The notes: generated from the sequence alone by a model not told the origin. A stretch of 40,806 bases of DNA from Polynucleobacter meluiroseus (GCA_945864455.1 CAMBBT010000002.1:1-40806); one strand, 5' to 3'; positions 13,861 through 23,567 are shown, counted from the first letter of the stretch. Numbers and translations are program-made.

Positions 13861-16524
13861 GTGGCTAAAGCATCTACCAAAAGCAGCACCAAGATCACAT
13901 CTGTGGATCATCCCAAGACCCTGGTCATTGCCGAGAAGCCTTCGGTAGCCAACGACATTGCCAAAGCCTTGGGTGGCTTTACCAAGCACGAGGACTATTT
14001 TGAAAGCGACGACTTTGTTATCTCCTCCGCAGTCGGCCACCTCTTAGAAATAGCGGCCCCAGAAGAATATGACGTTAAGCGTGGCAAATGGTCTTTTGCT
14101 AATCTGCCGGTAGTGCCCCCCTATTTTGATTTACGGCCAATTGTCAAAACGGAATCGCGCCTCAAAGTTTTGCAAAAGCTGATCAAGCGCAAAGACATCA
14201 CCTCTCTGATTAATGCCTGTGACGCGGGGCGCGAAGGTGAGCTGATCTTCCGCTTAATTGCACAACATGCAAAAGCATCGCAGGGCATCAAACGTTTGTG
14301 GCTCCAGTCCATGACTCCAGCGGCAATTCGGGATGGCTTTGCAAGCTTGCGCACTGATGCAGATATGCAGCCGCTTGCTGATGCAGCCCGTTGCCGCTCA
14401 GAAGCTGACTGGCTGGTTGGTATTAATGGTACTCGTGCCATGACCGCTTTTAACAGCAAGAGTGGCGGTTTCTTTTTAACTACTGTAGGGCGTGTTCAAA
14501 CCCCAACACTCTCGATTGTGGTCGAGCGCGAAGAACTCATTCGTAAGTTTATTTCCAAAGATTATTGGGAAGTAAAGGCGGAATTTATTGCTGCTGCTGG
14601 AGTTTATGAGGGTCGCTGGTTTGACCCTAAATTTAAGAAAGATGTTGCCGAACCAGATGCCCGTGAGAATCGCCTCTGGAGTGAGGCTGCGGCGCAAAGC
14701 ATTATTGCAGCATGTCGTGATAAAAAAGCCAGCGTTACAGAGGAGGCCAAGCCAGCAACCCAACTTGCGCCGCAACTTTTTGACCTCACCAGCTTACAGC
14801 GTGAAGCAAACGCCCGTTTTGGTTTTTCTGCAAAAAATACTTTAGGTCTTGCGCAGGCGCTCTACGAACGTCACAAGGTTTTAACCTATCCCCGTACCGA
14901 TGCAAAAGCACTTCCAGAGGACTATTTAGACACCGTTAAACAAACCATGGAGATTCTTGCTGAAAACTCACAAGACTATCGTGCGTTTGCCAAACAAATT
15001 CTGAAGGGGGATCCAAAGGATCCAAAGTCAAAGGCGGGCTATGGTTGGATCAAGCCGAATAAACGCATCTTTGATAACTCCAAAATTTCCGATCACTTTG
15101 CAATTATTCCTACCCTAGAAACGCCTAAGACCTTAAGTGAGCCAGAGGCAAAGTTATACGACTTAGTGGTCCGTCGTTTCTTAGCAGTTTTTTATCCTGC
15201 CGCTGAGTTCCGGGTCACCACCCGCATTACTGAAGTTTTAGGCCACCACTTCAAAACTGAGGGTCGCGTCCTTGTTAATCCTGGTTGGCTCACGGTCTAT
15301 GGCAAATCGAATCAAGCTGATGATGAGTTGGTATCAGTCCAAGAGGGCGAAACCGTTCAAACCGAATCAATTGCTGCCGTTCCATTAAAAACCAAACCGC
15401 CAGCGCGCTATACAGAAGCAACGCTGCTTTCTGCAATGGAAGGTGCCGGTAAATGGGTTGATGATGATGACATGCGCGAGGCTATGGCAGAGAAAGGCTT
15501 GGGAACGCCTGCAACGCGCGCGGCCATCATCGAGGGATTACTCGCTGAAAGATATATGGTCCGTGAAGCGCGTGAACTCATCCCCACAGCAAAAGCATTT
15601 CAGTTAATGACTTTATTGCGCGGCCTAGATGTTGAAGAGCTAACACGCCCTGATTTAACAGGTAGCTGGGAAAACAAGCTTTCTCTGATTGAGCAGGGCA
15701 AAATGAATCGCGATACCTTCATGCAAGAAATTGCACAAATGACTCAGCGGATCGTCAAACGCGCCAAGGAGTATGACAGCGATACCATTCCCGGCGACTA
15801 CGCAACGCTGACCACACCATGCCCGCACTGTAAGGGTGCGGTGAAAGAAAACTATCGCCGCTTTGCTTGTGAAAAATGTGGCTTTACGATTAGTAAAACA
15901 CCAGGCGGTCGGGCATTTGAATATCCTGAAGCAGAAGAGTTGCTTCGCGAAAAAATAATCGGCCCACTACAAGGGTTCCGCAGCAAAATAGGTCGTCCAT
16001 TTGCGGCCATTATTAAGTTAAGTGAAATTCCAGAAGATGATGCTGACTATCCAAATGCAGGCTTCAAGCTTGAGTTTGATTTTGGCAACACTCAAGATGA
16101 AGAAACTGAGGCGATAGATTTCACAGGCCGACAAGCTTTGGGTGTTTGTCCAAAATGCTCTGGTGCAGTGTATGAAGATGGTATGCGTTACCTTTGCGAG
16201 AAAAATACCGGGCCAAGCAAAACCTGTGATTTCAAAACAGGCAAGGTAGTTTTGCAACAAGAAATTTCACCTGAGCAGGTACAAAAACTGCTGACCGAAG
16301 GCAAGACTGACCTCTTGACCAACTTCAAATCAAACCGGACTGGGCGTGGCTTTAAGGCCTATTTAGCTCTGGGTGCTGATGGCAAAATTGGTTTTGAGTT
16401 TGAGGCTAAGGCTGCTGGTGCAGGCAAAGCTCCAGCAAAAAAACGGGCTGGGGCTAGTGCTGCAACTAAGTCTGCTGCAAAACCTAAGCGCGCAAGCAAA
16501 GCAAAGTTATCGCCTAGCAGCTGA
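13861..16524 (+). CDS. topB: DNA topoisomerase III (type IA)
   Basis: 887 residues from the GTG at 13861, which has AGG 9 bases upstream. A TTG at 13804 in the same frame falls inside the upstream terminator. The Toprim domain begins LVIAEKPSVANDIAKALGG and contains DAGREGELIFR. The active-site tyrosine is Y343 in LTYPRTD, and GRVQTPTL is also conserved. Two C-terminal zinc-finger-like cysteine sets are seen: C654, C657, C670, C673 and C763, C766, C779, C789. The last 35 residues are Lys/Ala-rich and probably bind DNA. The enzyme decatenates DNA by passing single strands. The final 166 bases overlap the convergent mnmC gene. Confidence 0.93.
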   Translation: MAKASTKSSTKITSVDHPKTLVIAEKPSVANDIAKALGGFTKHEDYFESDDFVISSAVGHLLEIAAPEEYDVKRGKWSFANLPVVPPYFDLRPIVKTESRLKVLQKLIKRKDITSLINACDAGREGELIFRLIAQHAKASQGIKRLWLQSMTPAAIRDGFASLRTDADMQPLADAARCRSEADWLVGINGTRAMTAFNSKSGGFFLTTVGRVQTPTLSIVVEREELIRKFISKDYWEVKAEFIAAAGVYEGRWFDPKFKKDVAEPDARENRLWSEAAAQSIIAACRDKKASVTEEAKPATQLAPQLFDLTSLQREANARFGFSAKNTLGLAQALYERHKVLTYPRTDAKALPEDYLDTVKQTMEILAENSQDYRAFAKQILKGDPKDPKSKAGYGWIKPNKRIFDNSKISDHFAIIPTLETPKTLSEPEAKLYDLVVRRFLAVFYPAAEFRVTTRITEVLGHHFKTEGRVLVNPGWLTVYGKSNQADDELVSVQEGETVQTESIAAVPLKTKPPARYTEATLLSAMEGAGKWVDDDDMREAMAEKGLGTPATRAAIIEGLLAERYMVREARELIPTAKAFQLMTLLRGLDVEELTRPDLTGSWENKLSLIEQGKMNRDTFMQEIAQMTQRIVKRAKEYDSDTIPGDYATLTTPCPHCKGAVKENYRRFACEKCGFTISKTPGGRAFEYPEAEELLREKIIGPLQGFRSKIGRPFAAIIKLSEIPEDDADYPNAGFKLEFDFGNTQDEETEAIDFTGRQALGVCPKCSGAVYEDGMRYLCEKNTGPSKTCDFKTGKVVLQQEISPEQVQKLLTEGKTDLLTNFKSNRTGRGFKAYLALGADGKIGFEFEAKAAGAGKAPAKKRAGASAATKSAAKPKRASKAKLSPSS

Positions 16525-17585
16525 GCGGTAATCAGCTTAGCTGCAAGCGCTGACCATAAAATACCTCGTGAGCCCAAAGCAGTAGCTAAAAAGATTCCCG
16601 GTCTTTGGGTAAGTGCGCCAATGATTGGCAAACGGTCGCCCGCAACACAGCGCACCCCAACAAAATCGTCGGCTTTTATAAGCGCCTTGAGATCTCCCTC
16701 AAAATAAGCAAGTAAACCTTGTGCTTGCTCACGATTGAATGCATCGCTGCTCTCTCTTGAACCCAGATCATCTTCGCCCTCATCAAAACTAGAGCCAACC
16801 ATCCAACGATAACCACCATCTTCAAGCTGCTGGGCTGGGAGGCAATAGCCATCACCCGATATCCCAACTCTCGGCAATCTTGATACCCAAGCATCCTCTT
16901 TTTTGATTGAGAAAATACTGAGTTGACCGCGCACCGGTTTCAGAGGCAGCTTTATCCCGATGCTACTCATTAAGGCCTTGCTATCCATGGCCGTTGCAAC
17001 CACTACCTTATCTGCAGTAAGAATAACTTCGTTGGCTTGATTTAATAAAGCCCATTGGCTATTAACCTGCTCGATTTTTGTAACGCGCGTATTCCATAAA
17101 CAAGTTAAATCATCATGCTCTTGCAATAGCGCATTGCTCGCCTCAAATATATTTAAGGATGCGCCACGAGAAAGCCAGACTCCACTTTGTTTGATGCCAC
17201 AAATTTTTTCTGCCTCTAGTGCATCTAAAGCAATCGCAATATCTTCATCGAGGTCTAATGACTTCAAATAATTCGTAGCTTCTGCTCGGTCAAAGTGCTT
17301 GTCTTTTTTGGTGGGCTGAAAGATTCCATGCTGGTTCCAGACCGTACCCCACCTAGCCTCAGCCAATAAAAAGGCAATGTGCGTTAAGCGTAATAAGCGC
17401 GGGGATCCCCTGCCAATGTGTGGATGAGCAATAGCGTAAGCGTGGCTTGAGCAGGCGGTAGCGGGGGATGATGCAGCGTCAATAATGCATACGGATTGAC
17501 CACGCTGGAGCAACTCATTTGTAATGGTTGAGCCGCAAATGCCCGCCCCGATCACCACTATTTCATGGTGTTGGGGTTTGATCAT
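16359..17585 (-). CDS. mnmC: MnmC-like FAD oxidoreductase (tRNA U34 modification), stand-alone domain
   Basis: 408 residues. The N-terminal FAD fold VVIGAGICGSTITNELLQRG (about 10-29) and the C-terminal GVRCVAGDRLPIIGAL and ALGSRGILWSALAAKL motifs match the oxidoreductase half of MnmC, which converts cmnm5(s2)U34 to nm5(s2)U34 in tRNA. The methyltransferase half found in E. coli MnmC is missing, so the last step needs a separate enzyme or is skipped. The family's final ALAPARF motif ends near residue 382 (16440), already inside the topB tail, so the antisense overlap seems functional, and about 26 further residues follow. It lies 21 bases downstream of pckG. Confidence 0.8.
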   Translation of the reverse strand: MIKPQHHEIVVIGAGICGSTITNELLQRGQSVCIIDAASSPATACSSHAYAIAHPHIGRGSPRLLRLTHIAFLLAEARWGTVWNQHGIFQPTKKDKHFDRAEATNYLKSLDLDEDIAIALDALEAEKICGIKQSGVWLSRGASLNIFEASNALLQEHDDLTCLWNTRVTKIEQVNSQWALLNQANEVILTADKVVVATAMDSKALMSSIGIKLPLKPVRGQLSIFSIKKEDAWVSRLPRVGISGDGYCLPAQQLEDGGYRWMVGSSFDEGEDDLGSRESSDAFNREQAQGLLAYFEGDLKALIKADDFVGVRCVAGDRLPIIGALTQRPGIFLATALGSRGILWSALAAKLITAQLLGDNFALLARLGFAADLVAALAPARFFAGALPAPAALASNSKPILPSAPRAK

Positions 17586-17606
17586 TTAATTAATTAGAAG
17601 AAGTGC

Positions 17607-19484
17607 TCAAGCGTTTAAGCGTTGTTCAATTTTCGCACGCGTCTCTTTAAGCTCTTTTGGCAGGCGATCGCCAAGATGATCAAACAATTCAGTATGAAGC
17701 TTTAACTCATTCTTCCAATCATCAACGGCAACATGAATGGCTTTAGCAAATTTCTCTGCTGAATAGTCAAGGCCATTCCAATGCATATCGCCGTGCTCTG
17801 GGCAGATACCAAATGGTGTTTCTTTGCCTTTTGCTGTGCCTTGTGCTCGCTCTAAAATCCAAGAAAGTACGCGCATATTTTCGCCAAAGCCGGGCCAAAC
17901 AAATTTGCCATTCTCGTCCTTACGGAACCAGTTGACGCAATAGATCTTAGGCAAAACAGCGCCTTCGGCCTCTAACTTCTTGCCAATGTTGAGCCAATGC
18001 TGGAAATAATCGCTCATGTTGTAGCCGGCAAATGCGATCATCGCAAATGGGTCGCGACGCACGACACCGATTTGACCAGTAATTGCTGCTGTAGTTTCTG
18101 AACCAAGGGTAGCGGCCATATAAACGCCCTCTACCCAGTCGCGCGCTTCGCTCACCAAGGGCACGGTATTTGAACGACGGCCACCAAACAAGAAGGCATC
18201 GATAGGCACGCCTTCCGGATCGTCCCACTTAGGATCAACTGCTGGATTATTGGTAGCAGCAACGGTAAAGCGCGAATTTGGGTGTGCGGCTTTGCGACCC
18301 GCGGCGCCATCTGCCGGAGTCCAGTCTTTACCTTGCCAGTCAATCAAATGGGCTGGCGGAGTTTCTGTCAAACCCTCCCACCAAACATCACCATCATCAG
18401 TCAGGCCCACGTTAGTGAAAATCACATCCTGATTTAAGGAGTCAATACAGTTTTGATTCGTTTGACGGTTTGTGCCGGGAGCAACGCCAAAGTAACCAGA
18501 CTCTGGGTTAATTGCAAACAAACGGGTTTTACCAGTAACTGGATCTTTGCGGGGCATGATCCATGCAATGTCATCACCAATCGTAGTTACCTTCCAGCCG
18601 TCAAATCCTTTGGGCGGAATCATCATGGAGAAATTAGTTTTGCCACAAGCCGATGGAAATGCGGCTGCGATGTGATGTTTCTTGCCTTCGGGAGAAGTCA
18701 CGCCCAAGATCAACATATGTTCTGCCAACCAACCTTGTTCGCGACCCATATTGGATGCAATACGCAGTGCAAAACATTTTTTACCTAACAGTGCATTACC
18801 GCCGTAACCAGACCCAAATGACCAGATCTCGCGGGTTTCTGGGTAATGAACGATGTACTTGTTCTTATTATTTGGCCAGGTAACATCCTTTTCGCCAGTA
18901 GTCAGGGGCTTCCCAACAGTATGAACACAGGGCACAAACTTGCCATCAGCACCCAACTGATCAATCACGGCTCTGCCCATACGGGTCATCAGGCGCATAT
19001 TGATTGCAACATAAGGGCTGTCTGAGAGCTCAACACCAATGTGGGCTATCGGTGATCCGATTGGGCCCATGGAAAATGGCACAACATACATTGTTCTACC
19101 GCGCATGCAGCCGTCAAATAAAGGGTTTAATGTTGCCCTCATTTCACTTGGCTCCACCCAGTTATTGGTGGGGCCAGCATCTTCTTTTTTAGCAGAGCAA
19201 ATAAATGTTCTGTCCTCAACGCGTGCCACATCCTCTGGGTCTGAAAGGGCTAAAAATGAGTTTTTACGCTTGCTTGGGTTTAAGCGCTTGAATACCCCGG
19301 CCTTGACCAAGAGCTCACAAAATTCATCATATTCAGCCTGGGAGCCATCGCACCAATGAATTGCGTCTGGCTTGGTAAGGGCGGCAATCTCGCCAACCCA
19401 TTCAATCAATTGCTTGTTTTTTACATAAGCTGGCGCGTTTGCATCAATTTGGTCGGCAGCTGCTGTGGTCATATATTTACCCAT
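17607..19484 (-). CDS. pckG: Phosphoenolpyruvate carboxykinase (GTP)
   Basis: 625 residues, matching GTP-dependent PEPCK (about 600-640). It interconverts oxaloacetate and phosphoenolpyruvate at the start of gluconeogenesis. Diagnostic features are the P-loop with active-site cysteine FPSACGKTN (about 276-284), the [14 protein letters not shown] region (about 128-141), [10 protein letters not shown] with the GTP-site arginines, and the C-terminal [11 protein letters not shown] region. Start: ATG 19484 (MGKYM) or the fifth codon at 19472 (MTTAAADQ); neither has a strong ribosome site. It has a 76-base gap from mnmE upstream, so it may have its own promoter. Confidence 0.95.
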   Translation of the reverse strand: MGKYMTTAAADQIDANAPAYVKNKQLIEWVGEIAALTKPDAIHWCDGSQAEYDEFCELLVKAGVFKRLNPSKRKNSFLALSDPEDVARVEDRTFICSAKKEDAGPTNNWVEPSEMRATLNPLFDGCMRGRTMYVVPFSMGPIGSPIAHIGVELSDSPYVAINMRLMTRMGRAVIDQLGADGKFVPCVHTVGKPLTTGEKDVTWPNNKNKYIVHYPETREIWSFGSGYGGNALLGKKCFALRIASNMGREQGWLAEHMLILGVTSPEGKKHHIAAAFPSACGKTNFSMMIPPKGFDGWKVTTIGDDIAWIMPRKDPVTGKTRLFAINPESGYFGVAPGTNRQTNQNCIDSLNQDVIFTNVGLTDDGDVWWEGLTETPPAHLIDWQGKDWTPADGAAGRKAAHPNSRFTVAATNNPAVDPKWDDPEGVPIDAFLFGGRRSNTVPLVSEARDWVEGVYMAATLGSETTAAITGQIGVVRRDPFAMIAFAGYNMSDYFQHWLNIGKKLEAEGAVLPKIYCVNWFRKDENGKFVWPGFGENMRVLSWILERAQGTAKGKETPFGICPEHGDMHWNGLDYSAEKFAKAIHVAVDDWKNELKLHTELFDHLGDRLPKELKETRAKIEQRLNA

Positions 19485-19560
19485 GAAAATTTAATTTTTA
19501 ATCTAGCGATTTTAACATTTTGGGGGTGTTTTGCCCTTTAAACGGTATGGAATAAACCCT

Positions 19561-20919
19561 TTATTTGCCAATACAAAATTGGCTAAAAATTTTGCCCAAA
19601 AGCTCGTCTGGGAGTAGTTTTCCAGTGATTTGCCCGAGGTGATTTTGAGCCAAGAATAGCTCTTCAGCAAATAATTCAAGCGAATTGTTCCCATTTGCTG
19701 CGAACTGCTCTGATCTTGCAATATGCTCTGATGCGCGCTCCAGGCAGTCTAAGTGCCTTCTTCTGGCCACAATTGCCCCCTCTTGGGAGCTGTTCCACCC
19801 TACCATTTCTAATATATGCTGCTTTAAGGGCTCTATCCCATCACCAGTCTTAGCTGAAATCCGGATGGCGTCTTTTGGGCCTGACACAGAGTCTGATGCC
19901 ATTAAATCTGATTTATTGAGAACCTCTAAAACAGGGCACTTTGGCGGCATCGCTAGCAGAATTTGTTCTTTCAGGCCGTCTTCACCAGAATTGGGATCAG
20001 TCAAAAAAATCACCAAGTCGGCCAAACGAATGGCATCCCAGGATCTTTCAATACCTTTTGCCTCGACCAGGTCATTTGTTTCTCGCAAGCCGGCTGTATC
20101 GATAATATGCATCGGTACGCCCTCGATGGTGATGCTTTCCTTTACGCGATCACGTGTGGTGCCCGCAATGGGGGTCACAATTGCCACCTCTTCACCAGCA
20201 AGCCTATTGAGCAGGGAGCTCTTCCCGACGTTTGGAGCGCCCGCCAAAACTAGCTGAATGCCATCGCGCAAAATTTTTCCCTGTTTAGCGTCACTGCGTA
20301 GGGACTGTAATTTCTCTTTAACTGCGGCTAGACGTTCGCGCGCTTGCGCATTCTCTAAAAACTCAATTTCTTCTTCAGGAAAGTCTAGGGTTGATTCAAC
20401 CAAAATACGTAGCTGTGTAATTTCTTCGATCAGATCATTAATGCTCTCTGAAAAGATGCCTTGCAGGGATCTGGCGGCACCGCGGACTGCGGCCTCACTC
20501 TGTGCATCAATTAGATCAGCAATCGCTTCGGCCTGGGCTAAATCAATTTTGTTATTCAAATAAGCGCGCAGCGTAAATTCGCCAGGCTCTGCAATCACTA
20601 AACCCTCATCTTTACCCAACTCAAGGCAGCGCTTCATGACCAGCTCGAGAAGTTGTGGCCCGCCATGACATTGCAACTCCAAAACATCTTCACCCGTAAA
20701 TGAGGCTGGGGCTACAAAATAAATCGCAATGAGTTGGTCGATTGTTTGTCCACCAGCATCGCGCAAGGTTAGTAAATTGGCTTGTCGAGGAGAAAGTACT
20801 TTTTGAAAAAGTGCTTTTGTAATTGCGCCTAGGTTGTGCCCACTAATGCGCACAACCCCAACGCCCGCCTTACCTGGGGCGGTAGCTACAGCAATGATAG
20901 GCAGCTTTCTGGTCATCAT
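19561..20919 (-). CDS. mnmE: tRNA modification GTPase MnmE
   Basis: 452 residues; with MnmG it installs carboxymethylaminomethyl at U34 of certain tRNAs. The N-terminal folate-binding domain starts IAVATAPGKAGVGVVRISG. The G domain has GAPNVGKSS (G1), TPIAGTTRD (G2), DTAGLRE (G3) and NKSD (G4). The C-terminal CIGK motif is intact. I start it at ATG 20919, with AAGG about 7 bases upstream; the open frame runs to 21009, but that extension overlaps yidC and has no family match. It lies 46 bases after yidC, the usual beta/gammaproteobacterial order. Confidence 0.96.
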   Translation of the reverse strand: MMTRKLPIIAVATAPGKAGVGVVRISGHNLGAITKALFQKVLSPRQANLLTLRDAGGQTIDQLIAIYFVAPASFTGEDVLELQCHGGPQLLELVMKRCLELGKDEGLVIAEPGEFTLRAYLNNKIDLAQAEAIADLIDAQSEAAVRGAARSLQGIFSESINDLIEEITQLRILVESTLDFPEEEIEFLENAQARERLAAVKEKLQSLRSDAKQGKILRDGIQLVLAGAPNVGKSSLLNRLAGEEVAIVTPIAGTTRDRVKESITIEGVPMHIIDTAGLRETNDLVEAKGIERSWDAIRLADLVIFLTDPNSGEDGLKEQILLAMPPKCPVLEVLNKSDLMASDSVSGPKDAIRISAKTGDGIEPLKQHILEMVGWNSSQEGAIVARRRHLDCLERASEHIARSEQFAANGNNSLELFAEELFLAQNHLGQITGKLLPDELLGKIFSQFCIGK

Positions 20920-20965
20920 TGCTGTGCCTTTTTCATTGAATGCTAAGCCATCAAAAATTACTTGG

Positions 20966-22675
20966 CTACTTTTTTGTAAACATTTGGTTAATCTGCCATT
21001 GTTGTGCAATTGACAGCAGGTTATTAACTACCCAGTACAACACCAATCCGGCTGGAAAGAAAAAGAACATCACCGAGAATATGATTGGCATATACATCAT
21101 CACCTTAGCCTGAATGGGATCAGGTGGTGTTGGATTGAGTTTAGTTTGCACAAACATTGATATGGCCATAACGATCGGCAAAATTCCGGCTGGGAAGTAC
21201 TGCGTAAAGCCCAATATGTCACTAATTGAAGTATCTGGTATGGATAAGTCATGCACCCACAAGATCCAGGGGGCACCGCGTAGCTCAACAGAGGACAGCA
21301 ACACCCAATACAAAGCAATAAATACTGGGATCTGAACTACCACCGGCAAACATCCGCCCAGTGGGTTAATTTTCTCTTTGCGATACATTTCCATCATCGC
21401 TTGATTTAACTTCTGTGGCTCGGCCTTGTATTGATCTCTCATAGCCATTAACCGTGGCTGCACTTCTTTCATACGCGCCATCGATTTATAACTTGCAGCA
21501 GAGAGCGGGAAGAAGACTAACTTAATCAAAATCGTGAGGAGAATAATTGACCAGCCCCAGTTGCCAACATAGCCATGGATTTTTTCCAAAAGCCAAAAAA
21601 TAGGTTTTGCCAAAATGGTCAAGTAGCCATAATCTTTAAGCAGCTCAAAGCCAGGGGCAATCGTCTCCAGAACGCTTTCCTCTTGTGGTCCAACGAAGAG
21701 GCGAGATTTTTCAACAACTGTTGAGCCTTGGGTAATTATGCCAAGCGGCGTTTGCATGCCTATGCGATATAAGCCATTATCAATTTTTCCAGCATAAATA
21801 TCGCGAGCAAATTTATCACTTGGAATCCATGCGCCAGCAAAATAATGTTGCACCATTGCAATCCAGCCCGGGTCTCCAGCGGGAACTTGGGTTGGAGTTG
21901 TAATTTTATTTTTATCAATCGCTGAAAATTCTAGCTTGTTGAATTTTTCTTTGTCGGTATAAACAGCCGGACCAGTAAATGTGCTCGCTGAAAAAGCGCC
22001 ATCAAAGGGGCCAATTTTTTGCTCTTGGCTGCCGTCTCGAACTAGCTCTGTGTAGAGAACTAGGGGCGTGGCATTACTGCTTGACTGAGTAACGCGGTGA
22101 TCAACATCAACGACATAGCTTCCGGGGCTGAGGGTGAAAGTTTTTTCTAGCTTAACCCCATTGCGATCACTAGCGAGAGTAAGGTAAGGTCGTCCTGCGC
22201 CGTCCTTACCAGACTGAGTAAGCTTGAAAGTGCTGGTGTGATTTGGCAAATCATTGTTGTTTAGAGAAATTAAGCCGGAGCGCGCAAAATACTTGTGGTT
22301 TGGTGTGTATTGAAACAACTCAATCGGTTTGTTTTCTGCGGTCAACGCTTTCAGTAATTGTGCGTGAATGACATTGGCACCATTGGCGCTAACTTCTAAT
22401 ATCAATACATCATTTTTTAATGTGAATTTTTCGGCGCCCTCAATTGCGCCAGAAGCAATAATTGGGGTTGTGGCAATCGTTGGCGCACCGGATATTTGAA
22501 CTGGTAGATCTGTTTTGTTGTTTGTTGTGGTCTTTTCGTTGGGGGCTAGCGCACTAACGGGTGTTCCGCCAAACAAAGAAGGCTTGCCCTCATGAACCTG
22601 CCAGTTGCTGTAAAGCATCAAGCCCGACATCGAGAACACTGCCCAAAGAATTGTTTTTTTAAAGTCCATTTGCAT
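20966..22675 (-). CDS. yidC: Membrane protein insertase YidC
   Basis: 569 residues. A first membrane segment (about 6-22) is followed by a large periplasmic domain to about 360, then the five-segment insertase core: NWGWSIILLTILIKLVFFPL with the conserved positively charged groove residue, the cytoplasmic YKSMARMKEVQPRLMAMRDQY hairpin, NPLGGCLPVVVQIPVFIALYWVL, and a final VMFFFFPAGLVLYWVVNNLLSI segment. It inserts and folds inner-membrane proteins alone or with SecYEG. It lies 9 bases after yidD in the rpmH-rnpA-yidD-yidC-mnmE operon. The start ATG 22675 (MQMDFKK) has no strong ribosome site, and the third codon is a second candidate. Confidence 0.96.
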   Translation of the reverse strand: MQMDFKKTILWAVFSMSGLMLYSNWQVHEGKPSLFGGTPVSALAPNEKTTTNNKTDLPVQISGAPTIATTPIIASGAIEGAEKFTLKNDVLILEVSANGANVIHAQLLKALTAENKPIELFQYTPNHKYFARSGLISLNNNDLPNHTSTFKLTQSGKDGAGRPYLTLASDRNGVKLEKTFTLSPGSYVVDVDHRVTQSSSNATPLVLYTELVRDGSQEQKIGPFDGAFSASTFTGPAVYTDKEKFNKLEFSAIDKNKITTPTQVPAGDPGWIAMVQHYFAGAWIPSDKFARDIYAGKIDNGLYRIGMQTPLGIITQGSTVVEKSRLFVGPQEESVLETIAPGFELLKDYGYLTILAKPIFWLLEKIHGYVGNWGWSIILLTILIKLVFFPLSAASYKSMARMKEVQPRLMAMRDQYKAEPQKLNQAMMEMYRKEKINPLGGCLPVVVQIPVFIALYWVLLSSVELRGAPWILWVHDLSIPDTSISDILGFTQYFPAGILPIVMAISMFVQTKLNPTPPDPIQAKVMMYMPIIFSVMFFFFPAGLVLYWVVNNLLSIAQQWQINQMFTKK

Positions 22676-22684
22676 TCACTTAAG

Positions 22685-22918
22685 TTAATGAGATGTTTGT
22701 TTTACCGCAGGATCATAACCGCCTTGTGACCATGGGTTACAGCGCAGAATGCGCCAGCCAACTAATCCTAAGCTTTTAATAAATCCGTAATGATTGAGAC
22801 AGTCGCAAGCATATTGAGAGCAACTTGGTACATATTTACATTGCATTCCAATGTAGGGGCTCAAAGCCAGTTGATAAATTTTTACCAGCTTCATTGCGGC
22901 ATTGTTTAAAAAGCGCAC
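22685..22918 (-). CDS. yidD: Membrane protein insertion efficiency factor YidD
   Basis: 77 residues with the family signature of clustered cysteines: MQCKYVPSCSQYACDCL (about 25-40) and RCNPWSQGGYDPA. It assists YidC-dependent insertion at the inner membrane. It begins with GTG at 22918, one base after the rnpA stop codon, with an AGGG inside the rnpA end about 9 bases upstream. An ATG eight codons later (MKLVKIYQLALSP) is an alternative and gives a conventional YidD N-terminus. Confidence 0.93.
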   Translation of the reverse strand: MRFLNNAAMKLVKIYQLALSPYIGMQCKYVPSCSQYACDCLNHYGFIKSLGLVGWRILRCNPWSQGGYDPAVKQTSH

Positions 22919-22919
22919 T

Positions 22920-23237
22920 TTAAATTAACCCTGAGATCTGAGCGCGCAGAAGTTCTTTTTCTTTTTTTCTGAGCTTACCCCGAGTCTGGCGACCAATTGG
23001 TTTTTTCAACTTGATCACTACATCTTTGTTTAAGGTGTTGGCTTGGGCGGTCCACACTAATTCGCGAATCATCCTCTTTAAGCGGTTGCGGTCAACCGCT
23101 CTTTTTGCTAATTTTTTAGCCACCGCAACACCCAGATCTGGTTGGCGCCCCTCTTGAGTAGGCGCAACATACATACCCCAAAACAAACTTGTCTTAGGGT
23201 GTATTTTTAATAATTCAGAAATCCTGGCGCTGTTCAA
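22920..23237 (-). CDS. rnpA: Ribonuclease P protein component
   Basis: 105 residues; the protein subunit that helps RNase P RNA bind pre-tRNA. The signature VAVAKKLAKRAVDRNRLKRMIRE (RNR motif) is clear at about 37-59. The region before it is about 12-15 residues shorter than in E. coli RnpA (119 residues). The only possible start is TTG at 23237, because an in-frame TAG lies two codons upstream. It follows the rpmH stop by 8 bases, so translation is probably coupled. The C-terminal tail (GKLRKKEKELLRAQ) is basic. Confidence 0.92.
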   Translation of the reverse strand: MNSARISELLKIHPKTSLFWGMYVAPTQEGRQPDLGVAVAKKLAKRAVDRNRLKRMIRELVWTAQANTLNKDVVIKLKKPIGRQTRGKLRKKEKELLRAQISGLI

Positions 23238-23245
23238 TGGCTAAA

Positions 23246-23380
23246 TTAAACAGCTAAACGCTTACGGCCCTTAGCGCGACGTGCGTTTAATACTGCGCGA
23301 CCGCTCTTAGTTTTCATGCGAATACGAAAACCGTGTGTGCGTTTACGGCGTGTTACTGATGGTTGGTAGGTTCTTTTCAT
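23246..23380 (-). CDS. rpmH: 50S ribosomal protein L34
   Basis: 44 residues, starting [18 protein letters not shown] and ending GRKRLAV, a textbook L34. It has a good ribosome site (AGGA, 7 bases before the ATG). It is the first gene of the rpmH-rnpA-yidD-yidC-mnmE operon and is divergent from dnaA, the common arrangement at bacterial origins. Confidence 0.97.
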
Positions 23381-23403
23381 GTTATATCCTGGGAAAACCG
23401 ACT

Positions 23404-23432
23404 ATTTTCCTTGTTGCGGGGCAAAAGGTCAA
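23404..23432 (-). promoter_or_regulatory. Possible rpmH promoter
   Basis: On the minus strand TTGACC (23427-23432) is followed after 17 bases by GAAAAT (23404-23409), about 23 bases before the rpmH ATG. The -35 is good and the -10 is imperfect. Confidence 0.45.
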
Positions 23433-23527
23433 TCCATCTTGATGAATATATAGGTGTTTTTCACTATTTTGATGACATTTTCACTTTAACCTTTAATTTA
23501 TATGTCTTTTTTAATTTTATACACAAG

Positions 23528-23567
23528 TTATCCACAGCTTTTCCACGTTTTTTTAGCTTGTGGATAA
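23528..23567. promoter_or_regulatory. Inverted pair of DnaA boxes upstream of dnaA
   Basis: A perfect TTATCCACA lies at 23528-23536 on the plus strand and a perfect TGTGGATAA (the same box on the minus strand) at 23559-23567. They face each other across an AT-rich spacer containing TTTTCCACG. They fit DnaA autoregulation of dnaA and perhaps an auxiliary origin segment. Confidence 0.8.

Noticed and set aside
17947-19541. Several open frames of 60-111 residues on both strands within pckG
   Set aside because: They are shadows of a highly conserved gene; no ribosome sites or recognisable domains.
20920-21009. Extension of mnmE by 30 residues
   Set aside because: It overlaps yidC and has no family match; the ATG at 20919 has AAGG in place.
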